Below, piece after piece: positions 42,500 to 52,700 of a stretch of 64,000 nt of DNA. The position numbers were made by a program, and so were the translations under genes. The notes beneath the pieces were generated by a model. The model saw only the letters and a program-made list of their open reading frames with translations. It ran no database searches and had not been told where the DNA came from. The DNA lies in assembly GCF_004366075.1 (NCBI RefSeq), contig NZ_SODU01000003.1, positions 1,302,001 to 1,366,000 on the forward strand, read 5' to 3'. The first letter of the stretch is position 1, and every line of letters begins with the position of its first letter. This stretch comes from Kribbella pratensis (lineage in GTDB: Bacteria > Actinomycetota > Actinomycetes > Propionibacteriales > Kribbellaceae).

Positions 42500-45400
42500 T
42501 CAGGCGGCCCAGGCGCGGTCGATCGTCTGGGTGATGCTGTTGCCGATCAGGTCCGTCGCGGTCACCCGGATACTCGGGTACGCACCGGCCGGTACCTGGG
42601 CGCGGAGCGTGCCGATCCCGCGGAGCGACAGCTTCGTCCAGGTCTTCCCGTCGTACGAGATCTCGGCCGTGGTCCGGAAGATCCCGCCGCCGCGCACACC
42701 CGGCTGGTAGCGCGGAGTGAGCTCGAGCCAGCCGTTGGTGTGCTTGTAGTCGACCTGAACGAGCGGCAGCACTGCCCGGCTCTTGGACGGCACCGAGAGG
42801 AAGTGCCACCGGGTCTGCGTCGACGTCGAGGTCTTCGCCCAGCTGTTCGGGCCGCGCCGCTGGTCCAGCGTGAGGTCGTACCAGGCGGCGCGTTCCGGGA
42901 CGGTGAACTGTGCGACCGACCAGTTCTTGCTGCCCAGTTCGACGCCGTTGCTGGTCAGCTTCATGCTCGTCACGTCGCCGCGGTCGGCCCAGCCGAACGT
43001 GGTCCGGTCGCCGCTGACGTACTGCGGAATCGCGATCCGCAGCGCGTCCTCGAACCGCGCCGGCGGCCAGCCCTGCGCCTCGTCACCCGGCGCATCGGAC
43101 AGTCCCGGTACGGCGGGACGCGTGATCGACTCCCACCAACCGCGCGTGACCTGCTCGCCCGGCCGGTAGGACCGCGCGATCGTGGCCTCGAAGCCGGTCT
43201 CGTTCCACTCCCCCGCGGACGTCTTCTCGTCCCAGGTGACGCCCTTCTGGTCGGTGACGAGGTAGTCGGTCCGCTTCACCGCACCGGCCACCAGACGTGA
43301 CGCCGACAACCCGGTCGAGATACCCGGAAGGTGCGCGATCCGCTGGTCCCGGTGCAGCCAGAACGCATCGTTGCGCTGGAAGTCCGTCGTCACCACGGCC
43401 GGGCGCATCTTCGCGACGTCGTACGTCAGTCCGCCCTTCACGACCGACGGGCCGAGCGCGACGTCGTACCGGTAGGTGCTGTCGAGCAGACCGTTCAGCT
43501 GCACGGACTGCGGGCCCTTCGCCAGCTCGGCGAGCAGTTGCTTGCCCTGCTCGGATCGCAGCAGGTAGAGCGGGACGCCCTGATCGCTACTGGTCGACCA
43601 GAAGCCGGGCGCTTCGTTGTAGAGGAACACCACCTTGGCGCCGGCGGCCTTCGCAGCCTTGACCTGTGCGGTCGTCTTGCTGAAGCCGCCCCATCGGATC
43701 AGTACGGCGGTGTCCTTGGCGCCGGTCAGCTCGGCCGCGGTACCGTCGCCGCCGTTGTACAGCGGGAGTTTCGCGTTCCCGACGTACACGGTCCGGGACG
43801 ACCCCTCGGCCGGCGTGGCCAGCCGGACGCCGTTGATGTCGACGGTCAGCTTCGGCTGCGCGAGGTCCCAGCGCTGCACGACCTGGAAGGTGCCATTGGC
43901 AACCTTTCCGAAGTCCTGGACGTAGACGCCGTCGGCGACCCGGCCGTTGTACGCCCAGCCGGAGACCGCGTCCCGGTCCCCGACCTTGCGGTGCCAGGCG
44001 ATCCCGATGCTCTGCGCGTCGGCCGGTCGCGGCGTCTTGATCGTCACCTTGTGCGCGGTCCGGGCGTCGAACGTGAACGTCCGGTCGCTGCCGATCCACT
44101 CGTCCGGATCGCCGAGCAGCGTGATCGAGTTCGCCCAGTTCGCCTCGTCGCCGCCGACGGCGTACGCCATCACGCTGTAGCGGCCGGTCGGTACGTCGAC
44201 GGTGCGGCTGCCGGTCTCGTCGAACGCGATCGCGCTGACGTCACCGGTGTCCTGGTTCCACAGCTGCACGCCGCTCGCACCGGCCTTGGTGGTGGCGGGC
44301 TGTCCGTCGCGGCCGATCGCCTTCACGGTCACCTGGTTCAGCCGCCCACCGGCCGCGAACCCGAGGCCGGTCCGGTACGACGTGGCGCCGGCGCGGGCCG
44401 TCAGCACACCGGCGTACTTGGCGGGCTGGGTCTTGGCGAGGTCGAGGGTGACCGTCGCGGACCCGGTACCACCGGCGGGGATGGTCAGCCGGGCCGGGCT
44501 CACCGTCAGCCCGGCCTCCACCCCCGCCGGAGACTGTGCGTCGACCGAGAGCGTGAGCGTCACCGATCGCCTCGAGTTGTTGCGGTAGGCAACCGTACGC
44601 GTGACCGGCGCGGGGGCGGCCGGGCCGGTCCAGGACAGGTCACCGAAGAACAGGTTGGCGGCGTCCGGGAGGACCGACGGGTCGAGCGCGTTCGGGATGT
44701 CGATCCGGCCGAGGCCCTGCTGGTCGGTGCGGGCGCCGGCGGAGGGGACAGCCGTCGAGGCCAGTGCGGCCTTGAGCTGCGGCCCGGTCCAGTCGGGGTG
44801 CCGTTGTGCGAGGATCGCGGCCGCACCGGCGACGTGCGGCGTCGCCATCGACGTACCGCTCATGGCTGTGTAGTACTGGCCGAGGACGTGGCCCTGCTCG
44901 GTGCCGGCGGCGCGCGCGGCGGCGATCTCCACGCCGGGGGCGGTCACCTCGGGCTTCAGGGCGCCGTCGCCGACGCGCGGACCGCGGCTGGAGAAGTTCG
45001 CGAGGCTGTTGTCCCGGTCGACCGCGCCGACGGTCAGCGCCTCGGACGCGGCACCCGGCGATCCCACGGTCTCCTCGGCGCCGGAGTTGCCCGCCGCGAT
45101 CACGAACAACGCGCCGCTCGACTTCGACAACCGGTCGACGGCCTCGCTCATCGGATCGGTACCGTCGGACGGCCAGCCGCCGAGGCTCATGCTGACGACC
45201 TTCGCGCCCTGCTGGACGGCCCACTCCATGCCGGCGATCGCCTCGGAGTCGTAACCGCCGCCGCTGTTGTCGAGCACCTTGCCGATCAGCAGTTCCGAGC
45301 CCGGCGCCACACCCTTCCGCTTGCCGGCGGACGCCGTACCGAGACCGGCGACGATGGACGCGGTGTGCGTGCCGTGGCCGTGTAGATCCTGGACCGCCTG

Positions 45401-46165
45401 GTCGGGCACGAAGCTCTCCGCCGCGACGACCTGCTTGGCGAGATCGGGGTGGCCGGCGTCGTACCCGGTGTCGAGGACGGCGACCTTCACGCCGTGGCCG
45501 TCGTACCCCTGCTTCCAGGCGGTCGGGGCGCCGATCTGCTTCGTGGACTGGTCGAGGGTTGCGTGGGTGCGGCCGTCGAGCCAGACCTTGGTGACCTGGC
45601 TGGACTTGAACGTGGTCGGGCCGCTGATGCCGTCCCAGAACGTCTTCGCGTCGGCCTTCTGCACGGTCACCGCGGTGCTTCCGACGCTGGCGAGGGTACG
45701 GCGGTACGTCGAGGCCGCCGGCGTACTAGGTGCGCTGCGAAGGGTGGCGGGCGCGGTGAGGAGGAGCGGAAGGCTAGCCCTGCTAGCGTCGTCGTACCCC
45801 TGCGCCGCGAGCTCGGTCAGGTTGAAGAGGCGCTTGTCGAGGCGGCCCGCGGAGAGCAGCGGGTAGGCGTCGGCCGGGACCAGGGTGAGGTCTCCGTCGA
45901 AGGTGCCGAAGTAGTACGGCTCGTCGTCGAGCAGGCGGGCCGAGACCTGGCCGTTGGAGCTGGTGGTCAGCTCGGCGACGTCGCCGGTGACCAGCGTGAT
46001 CCGCTTGCTACTCGCGCCAGGCGTCGGGTTGGTCGTCGAATTGGTCGCCGTGGGGCCGGCCGGTACATCGGGCGGGCCGGCATTCGCCGTGGTGGTCGTC
46101 AGCAGCAGGGAACCGGCGACCACCGCGGCGAGCAGGCCGGCCGCGGACCGGGACATTCGAGACAT
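42500..46165 (-). CDS. Large secreted subtilisin-family (S8) serine protease
   Basis: 1221-residue exported protease. A signal peptide covers about 1-28. A propeptide follows to about 200. The catalytic domain has Asp232 (AVLDTGYDAGHP), His264 (LHGHGTHTASIVAG), oxyanion Asn360 (IAAGNSG) and Ser439 (MSGTSMATPHVAGAAA). The last 700 residues contain beta-rich accessory domains of the kind that anchor or modulate actinobacterial subtilases. The start at 46165 has GGAGG 12 bases upstream; the second ATG three codons on is possible. It is monocistronic. Confidence 0.93.
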   Translation of the reverse strand: MSRMSRSAAGLLAAVVAGSLLLTTTTANAGPPDVPAGPTATNSTTNPTPGASSKRITLVTGDVAELTTSSNGQVSARLLDDEPYYFGTFDGDLTLVPADAYPLLSAGRLDKRLFNLTELAAQGYDDASRASLPLLLTAPATLRSAPSTPAASTYRRTLASVGSTAVTVQKADAKTFWDGISGPTTFKSSQVTKVWLDGRTHATLDQSTKQIGAPTAWKQGYDGHGVKVAVLDTGYDAGHPDLAKQVVAAESFVPDQAVQDLHGHGTHTASIVAGLGTASAGKRKGVAPGSELLIGKVLDNSGGGYDSEAIAGMEWAVQQGAKVVSMSLGGWPSDGTDPMSEAVDRLSKSSGALFVIAAGNSGAEETVGSPGAASEALTVGAVDRDNSLANFSSRGPRVGDGALKPEVTAPGVEIAAARAAGTEQGHVLGQYYTAMSGTSMATPHVAGAAAILAQRHPDWTGPQLKAALASTAVPSAGARTDQQGLGRIDIPNALDPSVLPDAANLFFGDLSWTGPAAPAPVTRTVAYRNNSRRSVTLTLSVDAQSPAGVEAGLTVSPARLTIPAGGTGSATVTLDLAKTQPAKYAGVLTARAGATSYRTGLGFAAGGRLNQVTVKAIGRDGQPATTKAGASGVQLWNQDTGDVSAIAFDETGSRTVDVPTGRYSVMAYAVGGDEANWANSITLLGDPDEWIGSDRTFTFDARTAHKVTIKTPRPADAQSIGIAWHRKVGDRDAVSGWAYNGRVADGVYVQDFGKVANGTFQVVQRWDLAQPKLTVDINGVRLATPAEGSSRTVYVGNAKLPLYNGGDGTAAELTGAKDTAVLIRWGGFSKTTAQVKAAKAAGAKVVFLYNEAPGFWSTSSDQGVPLYLLRSEQGKQLLAELAKGPQSVQLNGLLDSTYRYDVALGPSVVKGGLTYDVAKMRPAVVTTDFQRNDAFWLHRDQRIAHLPGISTGLSASRLVAGAVKRTDYLVTDQKGVTWDEKTSAGEWNETGFEATIARSYRPGEQVTRGWWESITRPAVPGLSDAPGDEAQGWPPARFEDALRIAIPQYVSGDRTTFGWADRGDVTSMKLTSNGVELGSKNWSVAQFTVPERAAWYDLTLDQRRGPNSWAKTSTSTQTRWHFLSVPSKSRAVLPLVQVDYKHTNGWLELTPRYQPGVRGGGIFRTTAEISYDGKTWTKLSLRGIGTLRAQVPAGAYPSIRVTATDLIGNSITQTIDRAWAA

Positions 46166-46311
46166 CACAGGGGGAAACCTCCCGACGCCCCGACCCACGC
46201 GAGGCCGTCATCGGGAGCCTGTCAGTTGCCATCAGCCCCAGTCCACCACTCCCCCTGACCTACACCCGCCATGACCGATACCAGCCACCCATCGCGCGAA
46301 CCCTCCACCTC

Positions 46312-46325
46312 AGTGGATATCCACT
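46312..46325. promoter_or_regulatory. 14-bp perfect palindrome
   Basis: AGTGGATATCCACT is a perfect palindrome in the gap between the large protease (start 46165) and the LLM oxidoreductase (stop 46390). It could be a protein-binding site for the protease promoter or part of the terminator region. Its function is not known. Confidence 0.35.
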
Positions 46326-46333
46326 CAGCCGGA

Positions 46334-46366
46334 GGGTTGCCCACCCGTATTTCGAGTGGGCAACCC
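46334..46366. terminator. Terminator of the LLM oxidoreductase gene
   Basis: GGGTTGCCCAC (46334-46344) and GTGGGCAACCC (46356-46366) form an 11-bp perfect stem. A second right-arm-like copy, TGGGCAACCCGC, at 46377-46388 abuts the LLM stop and could pair with the same left arm, giving two alternative hairpins. Confidence 0.7.
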
Positions 46367-46389
46367 GCCAGCTCGATGGGCAACCCGCG

Positions 46390-47352
46390 TCAGGCGAAGC
46401 GCTTGGTGATGTTCTCGACCCGCTCGAGGAGGTCGAGGTCGTAGGCGACGCCGGGGACGTAGAAGATCACGTAGTCGGCGCCGGCCTCGAGGACCGCCTC
46501 GACCTTGTCGGCGATCTCGTCCTCGGTGGCGATGATGTTGTCCCGGTCGAACTTCTCCCGGTTCATCGGGCCGAGGGCCTTCTCGGTCGCCTTCTGCGGG
46601 TCGTCGCCCTTGTCGATCGGGAACACGTTGAAGTTCGTCGACTTGATGATGTCGTCGTAGTTCCGGCCGAGCTTCTCGCAGTGGCCGCGGAGGATGTCGG
46701 CCTTCTCCTTGAACAGCTCCGGGTTGCCGCCGCCGATGTTCGCGGCGTCGGCGTACTGCGCGACCAGCTTCAGCGTGACCTTCGGCCCGCCGCCGCCGAT
46801 CCAGAAGCTCGGGTGCGGCTTGCGGACGCCCTTCGGCTCGTTGATCGGGGCGTCGATCGAGTAGTACTTGCCGTTGTAGACCGGCTTGTCCTCGGTCCAC
46901 ATCTTGTAGATGATCTCGGTCGCCTCACGGAACGCCGCCATCCGCTGCGGTACGTCGGTCCACTCGTAGCCGTACGCCTTCCACTCGTGCTCGTACCAGC
47001 CCGCGCCGATCCCGGCGTACAGGCGGCCGTGGCTGGCGACGTCGACGGTGGACGCGATCTTCGCGTACAGCGACGGGTTGCGGTACCCGTTGCAGCCCAC
47101 CATCTGGCCGATGTTGACCCGCTTGGTGTCGCGGGCCAGCGCGGCCGTCGCGCTCCAGCACTCGAAGGTGGTGTTGTCACTCGGCTCCGGCACCGTGTGG
47201 AAGTGGTCGAACAGCCAGATCGAGTCCCACGACTGCTCGTCGGCCCGCTTGGCGACGTCGGTCATCGCCTCCCACTGCTCGATCGGATCGGCGATGCCGG
47301 CCAGGTCCATCTTCCAGCCCTGCGGTACGAAGACCCCGAAACGTGTAGTCAT
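46390..47352 (-). CDS. LLM-class (probably F420-dependent) oxidoreductase
   Basis: 320-residue luciferase-like TIM-barrel protein. The N-terminus FGVFVPQGW and the segments DSIWLFDHFHTVPEP, LYAGIGAGWYEHEWKAYGYEW and FWIGGGGPKVTLKLVAQYAD match the F420-using LLM group common in actinobacteria rather than FMN-dependent luciferases. The substrate is unknown. Neighbouring genes are secreted proteases, so context gives no pathway. Confidence 0.85.
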   Translation of the reverse strand: MTTRFGVFVPQGWKMDLAGIADPIEQWEAMTDVAKRADEQSWDSIWLFDHFHTVPEPSDNTTFECWSATAALARDTKRVNIGQMVGCNGYRNPSLYAKIASTVDVASHGRLYAGIGAGWYEHEWKAYGYEWTDVPQRMAAFREATEIIYKMWTEDKPVYNGKYYSIDAPINEPKGVRKPHPSFWIGGGGPKVTLKLVAQYADAANIGGGNPELFKEKADILRGHCEKLGRNYDDIIKSTNFNVFPIDKGDDPQKATEKALGPMNREKFDRDNIIATEDEIADKVEAVLEAGADYVIFYVPGVAYDLDLLERVENITKRFA

Positions 47353-47434
47353 GCTGCCATCCTTTCCGGGGATGGCAGCATCGGTCCATCAATCCGAGTA
47401 CTGAATTTGCACTCAATCGGACCACTACAGCTTC

Positions 47435-49279
47435 TTAATTCGCGCTCAGGACTCCCGCTCCGGTGCTGGGCTCGCTGCGATCCACGGCTCGGCCGGAGAG
47501 GATCGTGTTCAGGATGAGCGGCGAGACCCGGCCGCCGAACTCCTGCCGGGTGAGGGCCGCTACACCGGCAGCGGTCGGCGCGGAGGCCGACGTACCGAAG
47601 AAGCGGCAACCGCCCTGCGTCGTGGTCGGGCAGGTTCCGGAACCGAAGCCGCCGACGCCGCTGACCGACTCGCCGTCGGCCGCGAGCCAGTTCGGCGCCG
47701 GGAAGTTCAGCGCACCTGCCCCGGGGATCCCGCGGCACGGACCGGGCTGACCGCCGGGGCAGCGGGTCGTGGTGACGAGCTGCGTCGGGCCTGCGGCGCT
47801 GAACGGCTCCAGCGGGGAGGTCTTCGGGTCGGTGGACACGCTCGAGTTCACGGCGCCCGCGCTGGTGGCGAAGACGGTGTAGTTCGAGTCGGGGTTCATC
47901 GAGCCGGCCCGCTCCGGCGGGTCGATCGTCTGGACGCCGGACGCCAGCGCCCGCCAGCGCAGATCCAGGATCGGAGCCTTCCGCGCGGTCGAGGTGCCTT
48001 CGACGTCGACGACGAGCTTCACGGGCTGCGCCGTCTTCGTCGTGTTGAAGTACTCGAACTGCTCGATGGTGTCGCCCACACCGTTCGCCTGGACGGCGGT
48101 GCTGGACGCGAGGCACTTCGTCCCGGTGCTGTCCATCAGGTACAGGTTGAGGTCGGTGAATCCGCCCTGGCCCGCGGTCGGGTAGATCGCCCGCGGCTCA
48201 CTCCACTGCAGCGTCGGCAGGATCCCCGCGCCGGGCAGCAGATTGAGGTCGTACGACGTGTCGCTGCCGCGCAACTGCACCACGTTGTCGGGGTCCTTCT
48301 TACAGCCGGTGTACGGCCCGGTCGCGCCGTCCGCACCCTTGCCCGTTCCGGTCGCGGTCACCCGCGGAGCGTGCCGGTTGCCGAGGTTGCCGGCCGAGGA
48401 GCTGACCCAGATGCCGTGCTTGGCGAGCGCCTCGGCCGTTGCGGCGCCGAGGCCCTGCTGGAACGCGGGCTCGTCGTCGAGCGCGATGTCCTCGGCGATC
48501 ATCGTGACGCCGGACTTCGCAAGGAGGTGGAACGCCTCGAAGTAGTCGGCATTGGTGTCGAGCGTGCTCGCGAACGCCAGCTTCGCGTCCGGCGCGAGGT
48601 CGTGGATGATCTCCATCATCGCGGTGCCCTCGTCGTTACCGTACGGCGCCGACTGCAGCACCTGGGTGTCGGCCGGCAACTCACCCGCGGCGATCGCGTC
48701 CGCGACGTGGTCGGCGTCACCGGAGATCACGCCGATCTTCTGGCCGCGACCGGTCAAGCCCTTGGCCTGTGCCTTGTCCGCCTGGTGCAACTGGACGCCC
48801 TCGGCGGTGATCGGGCCGACATCGACGGCGGGCCGCAGGGACGGGCGCAGCGCCGTCACCCAGTCGAGTGCCGCGACGGCGTCCAGCTTGTCGTACGGGA
48901 CCGTGGCGGAGACCAGGCCGGTGCTGGGGAGCTCGGCGCCGGCGACCGCCGGGAAGTCGGCGGAGTTCTTGAGGACTGATGCGCCGAGTGCGGTCAGGTC
49001 GGCCTGCTGTTGCGCGGTGACCGGCGCGGCGGCGTACACCTGGACGCCCAGACGGCTGCCTTCGACGCCCAGTGAGCGGGCCTGCACGTTCGATTGCTTC
49101 TTCGCGGCGAGCGTCGCGGCGTCCCGCAGCATCGACGGGACCTTAACCGCGGCCCGGCCGTGTGCGGCCGGTGCTGCCGCGGGGTCCAGTGGCGCCGCCG
49201 CGGTCGCCGGGGAGCCCACGGCAACCACAGCCATCGGAACGACCAGCATCACGCTGCCCAGCACATATCGGAGCTTCAT
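47435..49279 (-). CDS. Atypical secreted subtilase-fold (S8-like) protein
   Basis: 614-residue exported protein with a signal peptide at 1-28. The fold is subtilase-like: GRGQKIGVISGDADHV near 181 marks the Asp region, NDEGTAMMEIIHDLAPDA (about 215-231) replaces the usual HGTH block, SSSAGNLGN gives the oxyanion Asn298, and GTSASAPTAAGVAAL provides Ser564. The canonical catalytic His is a Glu, as in sedolisins, and Asp is shifted by one. It may use a Glu/Asp-type triad or be inactive. ATG 49279 has AAGGGA upstream. Confidence 0.8.
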   Translation of the reverse strand: MKLRYVLGSVMLVVPMAVVAVGSPATAAAPLDPAAAPAAHGRAAVKVPSMLRDAATLAAKKQSNVQARSLGVEGSRLGVQVYAAAPVTAQQQADLTALGASVLKNSADFPAVAGAELPSTGLVSATVPYDKLDAVAALDWVTALRPSLRPAVDVGPITAEGVQLHQADKAQAKGLTGRGQKIGVISGDADHVADAIAAGELPADTQVLQSAPYGNDEGTAMMEIIHDLAPDAKLAFASTLDTNADYFEAFHLLAKSGVTMIAEDIALDDEPAFQQGLGAATAEALAKHGIWVSSSAGNLGNRHAPRVTATGTGKGADGATGPYTGCKKDPDNVVQLRGSDTSYDLNLLPGAGILPTLQWSEPRAIYPTAGQGGFTDLNLYLMDSTGTKCLASSTAVQANGVGDTIEQFEYFNTTKTAQPVKLVVDVEGTSTARKAPILDLRWRALASGVQTIDPPERAGSMNPDSNYTVFATSAGAVNSSVSTDPKTSPLEPFSAAGPTQLVTTTRCPGGQPGPCRGIPGAGALNFPAPNWLAADGESVSGVGGFGSGTCPTTTQGGCRFFGTSASAPTAAGVAALTRQEFGGRVSPLILNTILSGRAVDRSEPSTGAGVLSAN

Positions 49280-49390
49280 AGGTGTCCCTTCCCGTCCAGC
49301 ACGGTCGCGACCCACAGTCATCTACCCACCAACCGACTGTCCAGTCCTTGCGTCTACCGATCCGAGCACGGTCGATCCCGGGCTGACCTG

Positions 49391-49638
49391 TCAGACGCGG
49401 TAGCCGAGGTCCTCTTCCTCGATGTCCCGGTCGATCCAGCGCAGGTACCCGGGCCACAACCGAGCTGCCGTCGTGGACGGCGCACAATTCGAGGAGCTGC
49501 GCAGGCAGGGTGGACCCGACGACGGCGGACCATCGCTCGAGGTCCGCTTGCGTTGCCGGCGGGCGGAGGGTGGAGTCGACGCCTGGTACCGGCGCTCAGG
49601 CTCTCTTCGATGGCTGTCCACTGCGTGGCGATGCTCAC
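49391..49638 (-). pseudogene. Remnant of an SMI1/KNR4 (SUKH) family gene
   Basis: Three consecutive reading-frame pieces look protein-like. They read SIATQWTAIEESL after a GTG at 49638, then (shifted frame) QADLERWSAVVGSTLPAQLL and ELCAVHDGSS, then (third frame) LWPGYLRWIDRDIEEEDLGY to the stop at 49391. The LP...LL...HDG pattern after a Pro-rich segment is typical of SMI1/KNR4 proteins, often immunity proteins. The middle is missing and the pieces are out of frame, so the gene is decayed. It explains most of the 480-base gap before the GH3 gene. Confidence 0.55.
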
Positions 49639-49762
49639 CAGCGGATCCCAAGCCCGTGAGAGCGCTCTAGTTCCGGAACCGGTGAGGTCTTGACCCGGGT
49701 TCGGGGAGGGCTGAGAGTCGGGGCCGAGCGCCCGTGCTCGATATCCCTGTGAGGAGTCGCCC

Positions 49763-52700
49763 ATGCTCTGGTGGTCTGGTTCTCGAGTGGTGGATCGCCG
49801 GAGAGGGCGGGTGGCGCTCGTCGCGGCGGCTGCTCTGCTGGGCGGGCTGCTGGTGGCGACGCCGGCGGCGGCCGACGATCCGGCTCCGGTGACGTTGGCG
49901 GCGTTCGAGGGTGCGGAGCCGTTCGCGGCGCCGCCGAACGCCGGGATCTTCACCTGGGGCAGCGACGCCGACGACCCGCCGACGCTCGAGCTGCAGACCC
50001 GGGCGGACGCTCCGGCCGGCGAGAAGGTGCTGCACGGGACGTACGACATCAGCGGCTGGGGCGGATTCAGTCACGACGTCACGTACGACGTGAACCCCGG
50101 CGACTGGTCGCCGTACAAGGGGATCCGGTTCTGGTGGTACGGGCAGAACACCGCCCCGCTTCCGCCCGGCTCCGGGAAGCGGATCTTTTTCGAGATCAAG
50201 GACGGCGGCGCGAACGCCGAGGCGTCCGAGCTGTGGAACACCAGCTTCACCGACGACTGGCAGGGCTGGCACCTGGTCGAGATCCCGTTCGGCGAGCTCG
50301 TGTACCGCGGTGACTACCAGCCCGTCGGCGGGATCGACCACATCCTGAACCTGACCCAGATGTGGGGCTACGCGTTCACGATGCCGGCCGGTGCGCCGGG
50401 TGAGTTCGCGATCGACCAGGTCGAGGTCTACGGCAAGGCCGATCCGGCGCTGAAGAACAGTGTCGTGACCGACGCCGACGTGTACCCGGTCAAGGAGGGC
50501 GGAACCGCACAGGTGAAGGTCTCGGTCGCGACCACCGGCGGTACGCCGCTCGAGGAGCCGGTCACGGTCGACTACAAGACCGGAACCGGAACAGCCGGCG
50601 CCGACGACTACACGCCGGTTTCCGGAACGATCATGTTCCCGGCCGGAACAGTTTCCGGAACGTCGCAGAACGTTTCCGTGACCACCCGGAAAGACGGTTC
50701 CGCGGAGGTTGCGGAAACCGTTCCCCTCGAGCTCGCCGTCACCGGCGCCAAGGCCCCGCAGACCCAGCCCGTCGTGGTGATCGACGCCCACGACCTGCCG
50801 TACCTGAACCGGAAACTCCCGATCGGAAAACGCGTTACCGATCTGCTCACCCGGATGACGACGGCGGAAAAGGTCGGACAGATGACCCAGGCCGAGCGGA
50901 ACGCGCTCCGGTCCCGCTCGGACATCGCGTCGTACGCGCTCGGCTCGCTGCTGTCCGGCGGCGGCTCCGTCCCGACCCCGAACACCCCGGCCGCCTGGGC
51001 CGCGATGATCGACACCTTCCAGCTCAACGCGCAGGCGACCCGGCTGCAGATCCCGTTGATCTACGGCGTCGACGCGGTGCACGGGCACAACAACGTGATC
51101 GGCGCGACGATCCTGCCGCACAACATCGGGATCGGCGCCACCCGCGATCCGTCGATCGCGCACAAGACCGGTGAGGTGACCGCGACCGAGGTCCGCGCCA
51201 CCGGCATCCCGTGGGACTTCGCGCCGTGCGTGTGCGTGGTCCGAGACGACCGGTGGGGCCGCGCGTACGAGGGGTACGGCGAGGATCCGGCGCTCGTGCA
51301 GTCGATGGCGACCGTGATCACCGGTCTGCAGGGCAAGGCCGACGGCAGTCAGCTCGCGCGCAACAACCACGTCCTCGCCACCGCGAAGCACTTCGCCGGC
51401 GACGGCGGTACGACGTACGGCAGCTCGACGACCGGCTCGTACAAGATCGACCAGGGCATCACGCAGGTGACCCGGCAGCAGCTGGAGACCATCCACCTCG
51501 CGCCGTTCAAGACGGCTGTCGACCTCGGCATCGGCACCGTGATGCCCTCGTACTCGAGCATGTCGGTCGACGGTGCCGCGCCGGTCAAGATGCACGGGGA
51601 CGGTGAGCTGATCAACGGCGTGCTGAAGCAGCGGATGGGCTTCGACGGATTCGTGATCAGCGACTGGCAGGCGATCGACCAGTTGCCGGGCGACTACGCG
51701 AGCGACATCCGTACGTCGATCAACGCCGGCCTGGACATGATCATGGTGCCGACGAACTACCAGGGCTTCACCCAGGGCCTGACCGCGGAGATCGGCGGCG
51801 GCCGGATCCCGATGACCCGGATCGACGACGCGGTCCGCAGGATCCTGACGGAGAAGTTCAAGCTCGGCCTGTTCGAGCACCCGTACGCCGACACGACCAA
51901 CGCCGCGACAGTCGGATCGGCCGCACACCGAGCCGTCGGTCGCCAGGCGGCGGCGAAATCCCAGGTGTTGCTGAAGAACGACGGCAATCTGTTGCCACTG
52001 GCATCGACTGCCAAGGTGTACGTCGCCGGAAGCAACGCGAACGACCTCGGCAACCAGATGGGCGGCTGGAGCATCAGCTGGCAAGGCGGATCCGGTGCGA
52101 CGACAACGGGTACGACGATCCTCGACGGGATCAAGCAGGTGGCGCCGGATGCGACATTCAGCGCCGACGCGTCAGCACCGCTCGACGGTCACGACGTCGG
52201 CGTGGTCGTGGTCGGCGAACGCCCGTACGCCGAAGGAATCGGGGATGTCGGCAACGGTCACGACCTGCTGCTCTCGGCTGCCGACAAGGCCGCCGTGGAC
52301 AAGGTCTGCGGCGCGATGAAGTGCGTCGTGCTGATCGTGTCCGGCCGCCCGCAGGTGATCGCGGACCAGCTCGGCAAGATCAACGCACTGGTCGCGTCAT
52401 GGCTACCGGGGACCGAGGGTGCCGGCGTTGCGGATGTGCTGTTCGGCAAGGTCCCGTTCAGCGGCCGCCTGCCGGTCAGCTGGCCGCGCGCAGAGGACCA
52501 GCAGCCGTTGAACGTCGGCGATGCGTCCTACAACCCGCAGTACCCGTTCGGATGGGGCCTCACGACCCAAGCCGCAGCCCGTGCCGCACTGACAGAGACC
52601 CGCAACACCCTGCTGAGCAAGCACGATCCTTACGCGGTCGCGGCTGGGATCGCGGCGGGTGTCGCACTCCAGGTCCGCGACTGGTCAGGGCCGCAGGCAA

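Noticed and set aside
49667..52084. 805-codon minus-strand frame opposite GH3
   Set aside because: It is composed of Arg, Asp, Val and Gly repeats typical of antisense frames. The GH3 gene explains the region.
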